Part shown: piece after piece, positions 9,479 through 20,496 of the stretch
How positions within the stretch are numbered: position 1 is the first letter of the stretch
Layout: every line of letters starts with the position of its first letter
Assembly: GCF_029867415.1 (NCBI RefSeq)
Contig: NW_026705448.1
Coordinates: 1-64,000 of the forward strand
Reading direction: 5' to 3'
Length of the DNA stretch: 64,000 nt
From: Vicia villosa
Lineage: Eukaryota > Streptophyta > Magnoliopsida > Fabales > Fabaceae
Translations under genes and position numbers: made by a program
Notes under the pieces: model-generated
What the model was told of the DNA's origin: nothing
What the model saw: only the letters and a program-made list of their open reading frames with translations
Database searches by the model: none

Positions 9479-11397
9479 ATGGCTGGTGAAGTTCAAACAA
9501 ATCCAACTGCATCTACATCTGGCTCTGCTGAGCAATACAACGGTAACAATGGTTATACTAGACCACCAGTATTTGATGGTGAAAACTTTGAATACTGGAA
9601 AGATAAACTGGAAAGTTACTTTCTTGGTCTAGATGGTGAACTATGAGATCTTCTGATGGATGGTTACAAACATCCAGTGAAAGCCAGTGGCGTAAGGCTT
9701 ACAAGGCAAGAAATGGATGATGATCAAAAGAAGCTTTTCAAGAATCATCATAAATGTAGGACTGTTTTGCTGAATGCTATCTCTCATGCTGAGTATGAGA
9801 AGATATCTAACAGGGAAACTGCTCATGATATATATGAGTCATTGAAAATGACCCATGAGGGAAATGCTCAAGTCAAGGAGACTAAAGCTCTTGCTCTAAT
9901 CCAGAAATATGAAGCCTTCAAGATGGAGGATGATGAAGACATTGAGAAGATGTTTTCAAGATTTCAAACTCTGACTGCTGGATTAAGAGTTCTGGACAAA
10001 GGCTACACCAAAGCTGATCATGTAAAGAAGATTATCAGAAGCTTACCCAGAAGATGGAGTCCAATGGTGACTGCATTCAAGATTGCCAAGAATCTGAATG
10101 AAGTTTCTTTGGAAGAACTTATCAGTGCCTTGAGAAGCCATGAAATAGAACTGGATGCAAACGAGCCTCAGAAGAAAGGTAAGTCTATTGCGTTAAAATC
10201 AAATGTTAAAAAATGTACTAACGCTTTTCAGGCTAGAGAAGAAGATCCTGAAGAATCAGAACTGAAGAAGAAGATGAACTGTCCATGATCTCCAGAAGGG
10301 TAAACCAACTCTGGAAGAGCAAGCAAAGGAAGTTCAGAGGCTTCATAAGCTCAAAGAGATTTGAACAAGGAGAATCTTCTGGTGACAGGAGATCTGACAA
10401 GAAGAAGGCTGTCTACTATGAGTGCAATGAGCCTGGACATTACAAGAACGAGTGTCCAAAACTTCAGATGGAGAATCCCAAGAAGAAGTTTCATAAGAAG
10501 AAAGGTTTTATGGCAACATGGGATGATTCTGAATCAGAATCAGATTCTGAAGGAGAGCAAGCCAACTTTGCGTTGATGGCTACAGAAGATGATGGATCAG
10601 AATCTACATCAGAATCAGATTCTGAAGAGGTATTTTCTGAACTATCTAGAGAAGAGTTAGTTTCCAGTTTAACAGAACTTCTGGAACTCAAGACTCATCT
10701 TAGTATCAAATAAAAAAAGCTGAAGAAGCAGTTTGAATTTGAAACTAAGAAGCTGGAAGTGGAAAATTCTGAACTGAAGGAAAAAGTTTTAAATCTATCC
10801 AAAGATAGTGGATCTCCTTCTGAAATAGAAAAATCCATTCCTAGCATGAATCATATTCTGAAAGAATATGACTCGAGCTTCAGAAAGTTCTTATCCAGAA
10901 GTATTGGCAGAAGTCATCTTGCTTCTATGATATATGGTGTTTCTGGAAACAGAAGGTTTGGTTTTGGCTATGAGGGTGATACCTCACATAAATTTGAACC
11001 TATTGATGATCTGAAGATCACATACAAGCCATTGTATGATCAGTTCAAATATGGCCATGCACATGATATTAGGCTCACTTCACATGCACAGAAGTTTAAC
11101 ACTGTTCACACCAAGAAGCTTGTGACACATCCTAAGAAATATCATGCTGACAAACCTAAAGAATATCATGCTGTTCCTCCTGTTAAATATTTTGCTAAAC
11201 CCAAGTTCAATCAGAACTTGAGGAGAACTAACAAGAAAGGACCCAAGAAATTGTGGGTACCTAAGGAGAAGATAATTTCTGTTGCAGATATCCTTGGCAG
11301 CAAAGAGGACAAAAAGCAAAATGTCATGGTACCTGGACTCTGGGTGCTCGCGACACATGACGGGAAGAAGGTCTACATTCCAAGACCTGGTGCTTAA
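9479..11397 (+). pseudogene. copia gag with stops, frameshift and damaged zinc knuckle
   Basis: Capsid-like gag protein of the SIRE/Maximus element. ATG at 9479 opens MAGEVQTNP. A TGA at 9644 replaces what should be a Trp codon (GEL-stop-DLL), and the frame continues in phase to about 10260. There the reading moves to another frame (EDELSMISRRVNQLW), with a TAA at 10711 before it continues to 11397. The zinc knuckle near 10415-10453 reads YYECNEPGHYKNEC, so the first Cys of the CCHC set is Tyr. A Ser/Glu/Asp-rich tract follows at 10520-10640. The tail frame overlaps the protease frame at 11282-11397. With these lesions no full gag can be made. Confidence 0.88.
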
Positions 11398-12868
11398 ACC
11401 AGGTGGAGAAGTCAAGTTTGGAGGAGATCAGAAGGGCAAAATCATTGGCTCTAGAACCATAAGTCTTGGTAACTCTCCTTCCATAACTAATGTACTTCTT
11501 GTAGAAGGATTAATGCATAACTTATTTTCCATAAGTCAATTAAGTGACAATGGTTATGATATAATCTTCATTCAAAAGTCTTGCAAGGCTGTAAGTCAGA
11601 AGGATGGCTCAATCCTATTTACAGGCAAGAGAAAGAACAACATTTATAAGATTGATCTTTCTGATCTTGAGAAGCAGAAGGTAACTTGTCTTATGTCTGT
11701 TTTTGAGGAGCAATGGGTCTGGCACAGAAGATTAGGACATGCTAGTTTGAGAAAGATTTCTCAGATTAATAAACTAAATCTGGTCAGAGGACTCCCAAAT
11801 CTGAAATTCAAATCAGATGCTCTTTGTGAAGCATGTCAGAAGGGCAAGTTCTCCAGATCTGCATTCAAGTCTAAGAATGTTGTTTCTTCCTCAAGGCCGT
11901 TAGAAATGTTACACATTGATCTGTTTGGCCCAGTCAAAACAGCATCTGTCAGAGGGAAGAAATATGGATTAGTCATCGTTGATGATTATAGCCGCTGGAC
12001 ATGGGTAAAGTTCTTGAAACACAAGGATGAGTCTCATTCAGTGTTCTTTGAATTCTGCACTCAGATTCAATCTCAGAAAGAGTGTAAAATCATAAAGGTC
12101 AGAAGTGATCATGGTGGTGAATTTGAGAACAAATTCTTTGAGGAGTTCTTCAAAGAAAATGGTATTGCCCATGATTTCTCTTGCCCTAAAACTCCACAGC
12201 AAAATGGAGTTGTAGAACGAAAGAATAGGACTCTACAAGAAATGGCCAGAACCATGATCAATGAAACCAATATGGCTAAGCATTTCTGGGCAGAAGCAAT
12301 AAACACTGCATGTTATATTCAGAATAGAATCTCTATAAGACCTATTCTAAATAAGACTCCTTATGAATTGTGGAAGAACAGAAAGCCCAACATTTCATAT
12401 TTCCATCCTTTTGGATGTGTATGTTTTATTCTGAATACTAAAGATCATCTTGGTAAGTTTGATTCTAAAGCACAAAAGTGTTTCCTTCTTGGATATTTTG
12501 AACGCTCTAAAGGCTACAGAGTATACAATACTGAAACATTGATTGTAGAAGAATCAATCAATATCAGGTTTGATGATAAGCTTGGTCTTGAAAAACCAAA
12601 GCAGTTTGAGAATTTTGCAGATTGTGATATTGATATATCAGAAGCAGTAGAACCAAGAAGCAAAACTGCAGAAGCTGGCAGTCTCAGAAGCAATGGATCA
12701 GAAGATCAAGTTGCTGCATCTTTAGAGAATCTCAGGATTTCTGAAGAGCCAACAGTCAGAAGATCACCTAGACTTGCTTCAGCTCATTCAGAAGATGTGA
12801 TCCTTGGAAAGAAAGATGATCCTATCAGAACAAGATCATTTCTTAAGAATGACAATGAGAAGCAGTGA
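11282..12868 (+). CDS. copia protease and integrase (no RT follows)
   Basis: The first Met is not necessarily the start, because the frame is entered from gag by a shift. Protease active site DSGCSRHMTG is near residues 18-28. A GAG-pre-integrase zinc region follows (WHRRLGHAS...CEACQKGK, about residues 145-195), then the integrase core with Asp in LHIDLFGP, Asp in VRSDHGGEF and Glu in NGVVERKNR. The protein runs through the integrase C-terminus into the acidic linker that normally leads to RT (RRSPRLAS) and stops at 12868. No RT (YVDD) or RNase H motif occurs between here and 13268, so about 2 kb or more of pol is deleted. Confidence 0.9.
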   Translation: MQISLAAKRTKSKMSWYLDSGCSRHMTGRRSTFQDLVLKPGGEVKFGGDQKGKIIGSRTISLGNSPSITNVLLVEGLMHNLFSISQLSDNGYDIIFIQKSCKAVSQKDGSILFTGKRKNNIYKIDLSDLEKQKVTCLMSVFEEQWVWHRRLGHASLRKISQINKLNLVRGLPNLKFKSDALCEACQKGKFSRSAFKSKNVVSSSRPLEMLHIDLFGPVKTASVRGKKYGLVIVDDYSRWTWVKFLKHKDESHSVFFEFCTQIQSQKECKIIKVRSDHGGEFENKFFEEFFKENGIAHDFSCPKTPQQNGVVERKNRTLQEMARTMINETNMAKHFWAEAINTACYIQNRISIRPILNKTPYELWKNRKPNISYFHPFGCVCFILNTKDHLGKFDSKAQKCFLLGYFERSKGYRVYNTETLIVEESINIRFDDKLGLEKPKQFENFADCDIDISEAVEPRSKTAEAGSLRSNGSEDQVAASLENLRISEEPTVRRSPRLASAHSEDVILGKKDDPIRTRSFLKNDNEKQ

Positions 12869-13268
12869 TCAGAATCAGAAGGCGTAAAGTCTATTCAAAA
12901 TTTTACAGCTGTCATCTATTATCTGATGGTGAACACGTGTATGTACGGTTAGTACAAAGCGTGCAGTTGAAAAGACGCCGACCTAGGTAACTGTGTTAAA
13001 TCATTTCATTTACCACGTTCTCTCACCTAACGTCACTTATCATTTAATGTAAATTGATTTCTCGTGATTCTGTAACTGTTCATTTTCTAATCTTATTCCA
13101 TTTTTTTAAATCCGTATCTATATATTCTTTTCAAATCATCTCTTATATCTTTTTCGCTCCTTGTCCCTCTTTTTTCTTGCATACTCTCTTTTGAAACCTT
13201 CTTAGTCGCTTCTAAAACCCTAACCGAAAACCCAGAATTTGTTCTTCCTAGTTGTTCATTCTGTTTCA
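12869..13268 (+). other. Deletion junction and leader of the extra ORF
   Basis: No coding signal is seen. The stretch replaces the missing RT-RNase H region and leads into the downstream ORF. TATATATTC near 13120 could be a TATA-like element, but this is weak. Confidence 0.5.
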
Positions 13269-16030
13269 ATGGCTGCTTCTTCATCTCAAAATTTTGGTTC
13301 ATCTACTCTTCTCCATATTCAAGATGAAGTAAATCAGGAACTCACTCCAGTTATTGCGTGCTCCATTCCTAAGGATAAATTAGAAGTTCTATGTGAACTC
13401 ATGGTTGATTTTGATAACATTGAAGAACACGATTTTCATCTCAAAGAAGATATAATTTTTCAAGGATGGACTTCGTTGTTCGCTGAGTTCTGTGGACCAG
13501 TCTACCCAGATCTTGTCAAGGAATTCTGGGTACATGCAGTTGTTGCCCCTAAATCAATCTTGTCCTTCGTCCATGGAAAATTTGTGGTAGTGACTGAGAA
13601 CATCCTAAGGATGATGTTTGATCTGAGAAACGCTGAGGGAGCTTTTGAAATCGATCAAAGAGTAAATTGGAAAGATGTTTTATCTACTCTCTACCCAGAC
13701 ATAAATGAAACAAAGAATGTCAAGGACTTGAGAGATCTCTACAAAATCTGGACCAAGATTCTTCTTGGGTGTTTCTATCATAGGAAAGGGACACATGCTT
13801 CTGACTTCATCAACAATGAGCAAAAATACATTCTGTACTGCATTGCCACTAAGAAGAAGGTTGATGCTATCTACATTATCTTCAACCATATGTGGAAGGC
13901 TGTGAAGGAGTCCAGAAATGCCTTCAGAAAAAAAGTTGTACCATCATTCCGTTTGGTAGAATTATCTCAAATCTTCTGGTTCATTCCAAGATTGTTGAGG
14001 ACCTGGAATCTGAAGGTATTATCAAAGACCTTGCTGTCACAACTGGGGCCTGTCTAAATGCTTTCACTTTAAAGAAGATGAAGGTGATTAAGGCTATCAT
14101 TAAGACTCCCCAACCTCTTGCTGGAACAAGAATCAGAAGAGAACCAGTTCTAGCTGAATTTGAAACCTTCTTCAATAGTGAGGTACCAGAAGTCAGAACT
14201 AGGTATCTGAAGTCACAAAAAGAGGATAAAAGTCTTAAAGATCAAGAGAAAGGTGCTCCAATTACAGTAAATCGCAAGAAGGAAGAAAGGACCAAAAGAA
14301 AGTTTGATCATCCTGCTGCTACCACTGAAAAAGAAGTGGTCCCAGAAGAAGTCATTGCAAAGTTTGTTAAGGCTGTTTCTGTTGATTTTGAGAAGAAAAA
14401 GAAGGAAGCTGAGAAAAAGAAGAAGAAGTCAAATAACAATGCTGAGATTGTTGAAGTTGTTGAGAAGAAGAAAACCAGAAAAAAGAAGATGATTCTTCAA
14501 GAATCTGATGAAGAAAATGTTGTTCAAGAGGCTGTGAATCAACAGGAAGTTATGGCGAGCGTCAGAAGAAAAGAGATCTCTAGTGGCAAAACAAAAATTG
14601 TTGAAGAGCCGATGAGTAAGAAGCAGAAGAAGACTGAGGCTGTGGTCAAAGCTCTTCAGAAAGCATCCAAAGGTATATGTATTTCTGAACCTGATTCTAC
14701 TCCTGCTGGTATTTCAGAAGTTGCACCAATAGCGGTTGCCCCTATCCCTGAACCAGAAAAAGTTACATCAGAATCACCTATAACTGTCCATGTTCTTACA
14801 CCTCCATCTTCTCCTGTAACCATTCCTTCTTCTCCACCCACCATCAATCCTGTTCTGGATATACCACCCCTTCAAACTCTCTTTCCACCTCACACAAATA
14901 TCTCCATCTCTCAACCTGCTCCCCATGCCAACTTTGAACCCATTCCTTCTACCTCTCAAAACAACCATAGTGGTTCTGATCTTCCAACCTCTGCATCACT
15001 TGAACAGCTACTCCGTGATTGCAACTACACTCCCAAGCCTCGTCCTGAAGCTGAAGTGGTAGTGTTAGATTCTGATACTGAAGCAGAATCTTCTTATAGA
15101 TTGGATAGAGAACCTCAACCTTATTTCATTCCCAACCCTGCATTTTCAAAAACCAAAATAAAATCCCGCCTTGTCCACCCTATTGGTGTAATTTTTGAAA
15201 AAGTAAAGAGGAATCTCAGAAGTATCTTTGACACCCTCAGAATTGTTGAAAGTTCTAGCCTGAATGACGTCGCTATGAGGAAGTTCTGGAGGATCTTACG
15301 CAGAGAATCAGATGCTCTATTTATCGAACTTCAGGAAGCCTATGTAGAAGCTGCTCCACGGCCTCGTGGAATTATGAGAAGCTATGAAGACTTCTGGTTT
15401 TCCCGTCTCAGAGGAAGATATACCTTGGAAGAAAAGCCCTTTGTGGATGAATTGGAAGTAGCAAGATTGGCTGCTGCATTGGAAGCTAACCCTTGCAGGG
15501 AGATTGTGGTCTGGATACCTCAATATCCTGTTCTGCTCGGGGATTTCAAGACCCTCTTTGACTTTCTGAGGGAAAACCCTTCTAAGGAAGACCCAAGCTT
15601 GGTCATTCCAGAAGTTGTTGACCCACCAGAAGTTGAAGGTCCTTCTGCCCCCAGGAATCTAGCTTCCATTCTTCAGGCACTTGAGAATGGAGATTCTGAG
15701 ATTCCAGCTGCCGACTATGGAGATGCTTCTATGCAAGAAGCAGATGTAGAAGATCATGTTGATGAAACCATTCCTGTTGAGGAAAATCCTATAAATGATC
15801 TGACTATGGAAGCCACGGATCAGAATGCCATCCCTGTGGATAGAAGCTGTGAAGCTTCTTCTGATGAACCTTCCCGTCTTGCAAGGACTCTGGAAGTTCT
15901 TCAAAAGAACCAGGATGAGCAAAGCTCAGTCAATGCTGAGTTTAGAGCTTTCATAGAGAAGCAGAATGAGCACAACAATGGGGTTCAAGAGATGCTGGCC
16001 AAGATCTTGTCAAGGCTAGGGTCATCTTAG
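13269..16030 (+). pseudogene. Extra 3' ORF of SIRE/Maximus element (plant transposon protein type), frameshifted
   Basis: ATG at 13269 starts MAASSSQNFGS. The N-terminal domain (about 13400-13980) has the pattern of proteins annotated in legume genomes as putative plant transposon protein, for example GWTSLFAEFCGPVYPDLVKEF. Near 13925-13940 a run of seven A residues marks a frameshift. The first frame stops at 14057 and the second continues to 16030. The second part holds Lys/Glu-rich tracts (14380-14510), a long Pro/Ser-rich region (14750-15000) and a likely C-terminal coiled coil (15890-16010). I see no signal peptide or membrane helix, so an envelope role is not supported. Function is unknown. 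Confidence 0.8.
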
Positions 16031-16670
16031 ATTGAGTCTTAGTTGTTTTGTTTTTGCTTTTGCTGCATCTGTTTTGTGCATCTTATCTTCCTTCTCTTCG
16101 TGTACTTCTGTACTTGTCTGTTTGAACTTCAATGAAAATCATCTTTTTCTTCCGAGTGTTTCTTTGTGTTTTTATCTGAATCTTTTATGTTTTTGATGAT
16201 ATGACAAAAAGGGGGAGAAATATGTGATAAATGATTTGATTTAATCAGTTGCTTTACTAACAGAACTTGCAAAGTTCTATGCTTTAAGTTGTGTTGTTGC
16301 AGGAATCGAAGATTCAAGATCAACATAAGAAGCAACAAGATGAATCAAGTTCTTGGATTCTTGAAGCAAGCTGAGTGCTATGAAGCTTCAGAATCAGAAG
16401 CAAGAAGGAAGAATGTTCAGATATTCTGATGATAGAATATGATCTGATTCTGAATGTCTATTTGTTCTGATACATTCTATATGGTTTATATGGCTCTGAT
16501 ACATATTATGTGTTCTGAAACATATTTTATGTTCTGATTCATTCATGCTGACTTTTGTCGTTTAGTTTTGTTCTGTAACATTTCAGGATGTAGAGATGCT
16601 CTGATGAAGCTCTGGTACATTCAACAATGTTCTGATACATTCTAGCATGAAGTGATGAAAGAAGAAATTC
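16031..16670 (+). other. 3' non-coding region of SIRE/Maximus element
   Basis: No gene is seen. The DNA is rich in TTCTGATA, TCAGAAGC and related words. It contains one AAAAAGGGGGAGAAA tract near 16205 that resembles the PPT, just after ATGATATGAC. Confidence 0.6.
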
Positions 16671-17009
16671 AAGCTCTGAAGCTGTCCCAATGGAAGCAGG
16701 AATCAGAAGCTGTGAATGTTCTGAAGATCAAAGAAATTCAAGTTTTGAAGCTGTCCGATGGAAGCAGGAATCAAAAGCTGTGAATGTTCTGAAGATCAAA
16801 GAAATTCAAGTTCTGAAGCTGTCCGATGGAAGCAGAAGTCAGAAGCTGTGAATGTTCTGAAGATCAAAGAAATTCAAGTTCTGAAGCTGTCCGATGGAGG
16901 CAAAAGTCAGAAGCTGTGAATGTTCTGAGGATCTAAAAGAAATTCAATGTTCTAAAGCTGTCCTATGGAAGCAGAAATCAGAAGTCATGAATGTTCTGAA
17001 GATCAAGCA
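16671..17009. repeat. Five ~67-bp tandem units
   Basis: Units share GAAATTCAAG, CTGAAGCTGTCCGATGGA and GTGAATGTTCTGAAGATC. Five copies are seen; the last is the most diverged and runs into GATCAAGCACTGTGAACG, the point where the extra left segment (7943) also begins. Confidence 0.88.
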
Positions 17010-17225
17010 CTGTGAACGTCTCTACTGAAATACTCAGGGAAGTCTTTTATTTATAAAATTCTTCTAGTATTAATTTCAGGGGGAGGTTATTCATCTCAGG
17101 GGGAGATTGTTAATCTCAGGGGGAGACATATTCACATGCTTATGCTATAGCTGTGTAAATTGTCTTTAGCCGTCTTCTCTTTCTGATCGCAAATTCATAT
17201 CATTTATATATGTTTTTGTCATCAT

Positions 17226-17240
17226 CAAAAAGGGGGAGAT
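17226..17240 (+). promoter_or_regulatory. Polypurine tract of SIRE/Maximus element
   Basis: CAAAAAGGGGGAGAT lies directly before the right LTR. Two more CAGGGGGAG-type tracts lie 120-150 bp upstream (near 17080-17130). The same arrangement is present at 8020-8180. Confidence 0.85.
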
Positions 17241-18453
17241 TGTTAGAACAAGATTTGTTCTGATCAATATTCTTAGTTTTGATGATAGCAAAGATATGAA
17301 TTTTGTGAGAGATAATGTGGTACTCTAATACATTGCAATTTCCCTTTCAGGAAATATATAAAGAGTATGCACAAATCAGCGCTCAGAAGCTTTGTCTCAG
17401 AAGGTTCAGCATGCAACATCAGAACATGGTCTGGCAAGACATCAGAAGATGATCAAGGCAGAATCAGAACATGGGTCTATGGAAGCATCAGAAGAACTTG
17501 AGATCAGAAGCAGAAGCACTGGAGTTCTCATGGTATCACGCTCAGAAGCACTTCAAGGTCAGAAGACAAGAAGATGCTATGCACCAAGCTGTTTGACTCT
17601 GATGATATTCAAATGTTTTATTCACAAACATCAGATCAGAAGAAAATACAGGTGGCAGGCTACGCTGACTGACAAAAGGAACGTTGGAAGCTATTAAAGG
17701 CAACGTCAGTAGACACGGCGTGAACAAGGCTCGAGGTAGTTGACAAAAGCGTGAAACATTAAATGCAATGCTGTACGGAATACGCAAAGCATTAAATGCT
17801 CCCAACGGTCATCTTCTCAAGCGCCTATATAAATGAAGTTCTGATGAGAAGCAAGGTTACCAATTTCTTGACGAATTCGCTAACAATTAACTTGCTGAAA
17901 CGCTGTTCAAATCAAAGCTCAGAAACTTCATCTTCATCAAAGCTCACTACATTGCTGTTGTAATATATTAGTGAGATTAAGCTTAAACGTTAAGAGAAAT
18001 ATCACTGTTGTGATTATAGCTTTTCAGAAGCATTGTAAAACTCTTATTTGATTACATTAATTTGTAAGTAACTAGAGTGATCAAGTGTTGATCAGGATAC
18101 TCTAGGAAGTCTTAGCTTGTGTCTAAGCAGTTGTATTTAGAGTGATCACGTGGTGGTCAGGATACTCTAAGAAAGTCTTAGCTTGTGTCTAAGCATTTGT
18201 TCCTGGAGTGACCAGGTTGTGATCAGGATACTCTAGAAGACTTAATCGCGGACTAAGTGGAAAACCATTGTAATCTGTTGCGATTAGTGGATTAAATCCT
18301 CAGGTGAGGTAAATCACTCCGTGGGGGTGGACTGGAGTAGTTTAGTTAACAACGAACCAGGATAAAAATAACTGTGCAAATTGTTTTTATCGTTCAAGTT
18401 TTTAGACTACACTTATTCAAACCCCCCCTTTCTAAGTGTTTTTCTATCCTTCA
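17241..18453 (+). repeat. 3' LTR of SIRE/Maximus element
   Basis: 1,213 bp, TGTTAGAACAAG to CTATCCTTCA, followed by the AAACA duplication. It differs from the 5' LTR at about 20 positions plus one extra C near 18427. Confidence 0.92.
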
Positions 18454-18458
18454 AAACA
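18454..18458. repeat. Target-site duplication AAACA, right copy
   Basis: The five bases after the LTR end equal those before the left stub at 7931-7935. The Tekay gag resumes directly after it. Confidence 0.85.
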
Positions 18459-18600
18459 CTCTCTCTACTATCCTCATCATAAATCCAACTCTTGTTAGCC
18501 AATTCCGCAAAACGAGTAATCTATTGATAACCAATAACTTTCTTGATGTCATGCCTTTGACCGTTCACAAACTTCAAATATTGTGATTATCATTAATGCA
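18459..18600 (-). pseudogene. Tekay-type gag fragment (other side of the SIRE insertion)
   Basis: On the minus strand this reads as a chromovirus gag segment, with QYLKFVNGQRHDIKKVIGYQ, a stop, then RFAELANKSWIYDEDS. It belongs to the same gag that resumes at 7930 on the far side of the insertion. Upstream of QYLKF the frame is lost, so the 5' part of gag is gone. Confidence 0.75.
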
Positions 18601-19324
18601 GGGATCTGATTGTCTTTGAGACTATGTTAGGCTTAGATTTTATTTGAAAATATGTGTTCCAAACTTCTCCAATCGGTTGCCTCTAAGTGCCAGAAAGTCA
18701 GGCTTACGTTAGTCATCTTCCTTGGTACTTTTTGGGCCTTGTGCTGGATTTTCTTTTAGCCACTTCTTTTTTACACCCATGTTGAGCTCTATTTGTTTCT
18801 CCTTTCTATGAAAAGTAAAGAAACTCATCTATTTGGTTAGAAAAATAATTTTATTTTGATGGGAAATATTAAATCCACTATTTTAAAAAATTAATTGGAG
18901 TTTTCTGAGATTTTAATTTTAAATCAGTGTACCACTTCAGATATGAAGTCTTGATAAACACTCCCTTAAAAGGAACACCAACACATTTTGGTGCATCCTT
19001 CTTTGCAAATTGTGGGATGTGAGATTGGTTTAAATGAAGAGACACATATCCATTCAACTTGCTATGAGATTAGATAATCACTGAGGATCTGAGATAGTGA
19101 GATCATTTTCCAAAAATATATATTGCTTTGATCACTATCATTGATATCCAACATCATTGATCTTTCTTGAATAAGATACTTTAATCCACTATATTCTTAA
19201 AGATTATACTTTTTGATTTGCACAACTTTATTTAATATCAGGTAAGGCTTTGAGTTACAAAGAATTCCTACAAAACATAATATCATTTCACCTGTGGTAC
19301 CCAAATCTTCTTGGTCTAGGTGTG
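18601..19324. other. Unassigned DNA, weak copia traces
   Basis: No intact gene is seen. On the minus strand near 19285-19315 a short KKIWVPQVK-like peptide resembles the gag-protease linker of copia elements, and near 18960-19010 a KDAPKCVGVPFKG-like peptide occurs. Both are too short to assign. Confidence 0.4.
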
Positions 19325-20240
19325 TGTCGCAGCCGGCCAAAATCATACCACGAGCGCATCAAACGCTCAAGATACAACAAAGTCGCCACCAATCTTTATT
19401 TATTCCAAAAAAGAAAGGGAAAATATCGAATGAAACCCACGAGAGAAAAGAAACGGTCGTCGCAACCAAATTAGGGTTCGGGAGTCAGTTATGCAAGGGG
19501 AAGGTATTAGCACTCCTCACATCCATCGTACTCGATGAGACCCATTTTGTTAGATTTGCGAATGAGTGTTAGCGTGATAGTTTACAATCTTCTACATATT
19601 AATCAAGAAAAGAGAAAAGAAAGGAGTATTAGGTTTTTTTATTATTGTGCTTGCCAAGACATGGCATCTCGTGCCTATGTATTCCCTTGTGCGATGGAAA
19701 AGTCAGAGCATTCGTAGTTCTGGGTAACTAAAACATGTGTGTTGATTATTTTATTTATGCAAAAAGGGGGTCTAATTGCACGTGGGCGGAAAGACAATTT
19801 TTGAAAGTGGGGTTTGCACGTGGGAAAGATATGCGCGTGGGAAAATAAATGCTTTGTACGTGGGCAAAATGAAGTGATGAGTTTGAATTGTTTTTATGTG
19901 GGCAACGAGTGTTTGATCATAAGCCTAGACAATCAACAATCGAAGTACTCGAGAATGGAGGGGATTGAAGGATTTCAATTATTCTTTTTCATCCCAAAAG
20001 GTTTTTTTTACAATAATGTGTGGTGAATCAAGATTCACTTATTAAATTCTTAAAACTATGGAATCCAAGTATTAGACCACACGCTTAAACGGCCAATAAT
20101 CTAATACTCGAGAATTGAGGGGATACAATCTTCCCAATCATCCTTTCCAAGTGTATTGCAAAAGGTTATTTTTGCATGGAGGACGAGTATTGGACCGTTA
20201 GCCTAACAACCAACAATCTCGACCACTATATCAGGAAGTT
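19325..20240 (-). repeat. Tat/Ogre-type LTR fragment, inverted
   Basis: On the plus strand it starts TGTCGCAGCCGG, the inverse of the GCGACA-type end of Tat LTRs. At 19446-19540 it carries the inverse of the conserved LTR 3' tract seen at 38660-38730 (GGGAGTCAGTTATGCAAGGG, GAAGGTATTAGCA). About 165-bp degenerate repeats lie at 19910-20230 and share TACTCGAGAAT and GAGGGGAT. The opposite LTR start was not found, so the fragment is truncated. Confidence 0.65.
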
Positions 20241-20429
20241 GTAAGTCTGATTTCCAGTATTCAAACTTAAGTTTTTCTTTGTTCACTTCATCTCTATGAA
20301 AATGATACCCTAAATTTACTAATTTTTTTTGTTAACAATAATATTTTTAATATAAAACGTATCAAATATATTTATCCCACTTAATATTCTTATAATTGTG
20401 GACTTTTTATTTATTTTAATTAGTTTTTT

Positions 20430-20436
20430 TTAAATG

Positions 20437-20496
<60 letters not shown>

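Larger units (their letters stand above)
7936..18453 (+). mobile_element. SIRE/Maximus-type Ty1/copia element, 10.5 kb, defective
   Basis: The element is bounded by AAACA duplications and sits inside a minus-strand Tekay gag. The order is a 7-bp LTR stub, a 238-bp piece of 3' internal sequence ending in a PPT, a full LTR, a primer-binding site, gag, protease-integrase, an extra ORF, tandem repeats, a PPT and a full LTR. RT and RNase H are absent. By eye the two full LTRs differ at about 20 of roughly 1,212 positions plus one indel. Lineage is inferred from the PPT context CATCAAAAAGGGGGAGA, the long extra 3' ORF and TCAGAAGC-rich non-coding DNA, all typical of legume SIRE/Maximus elements. 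Confidence 0.9.
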
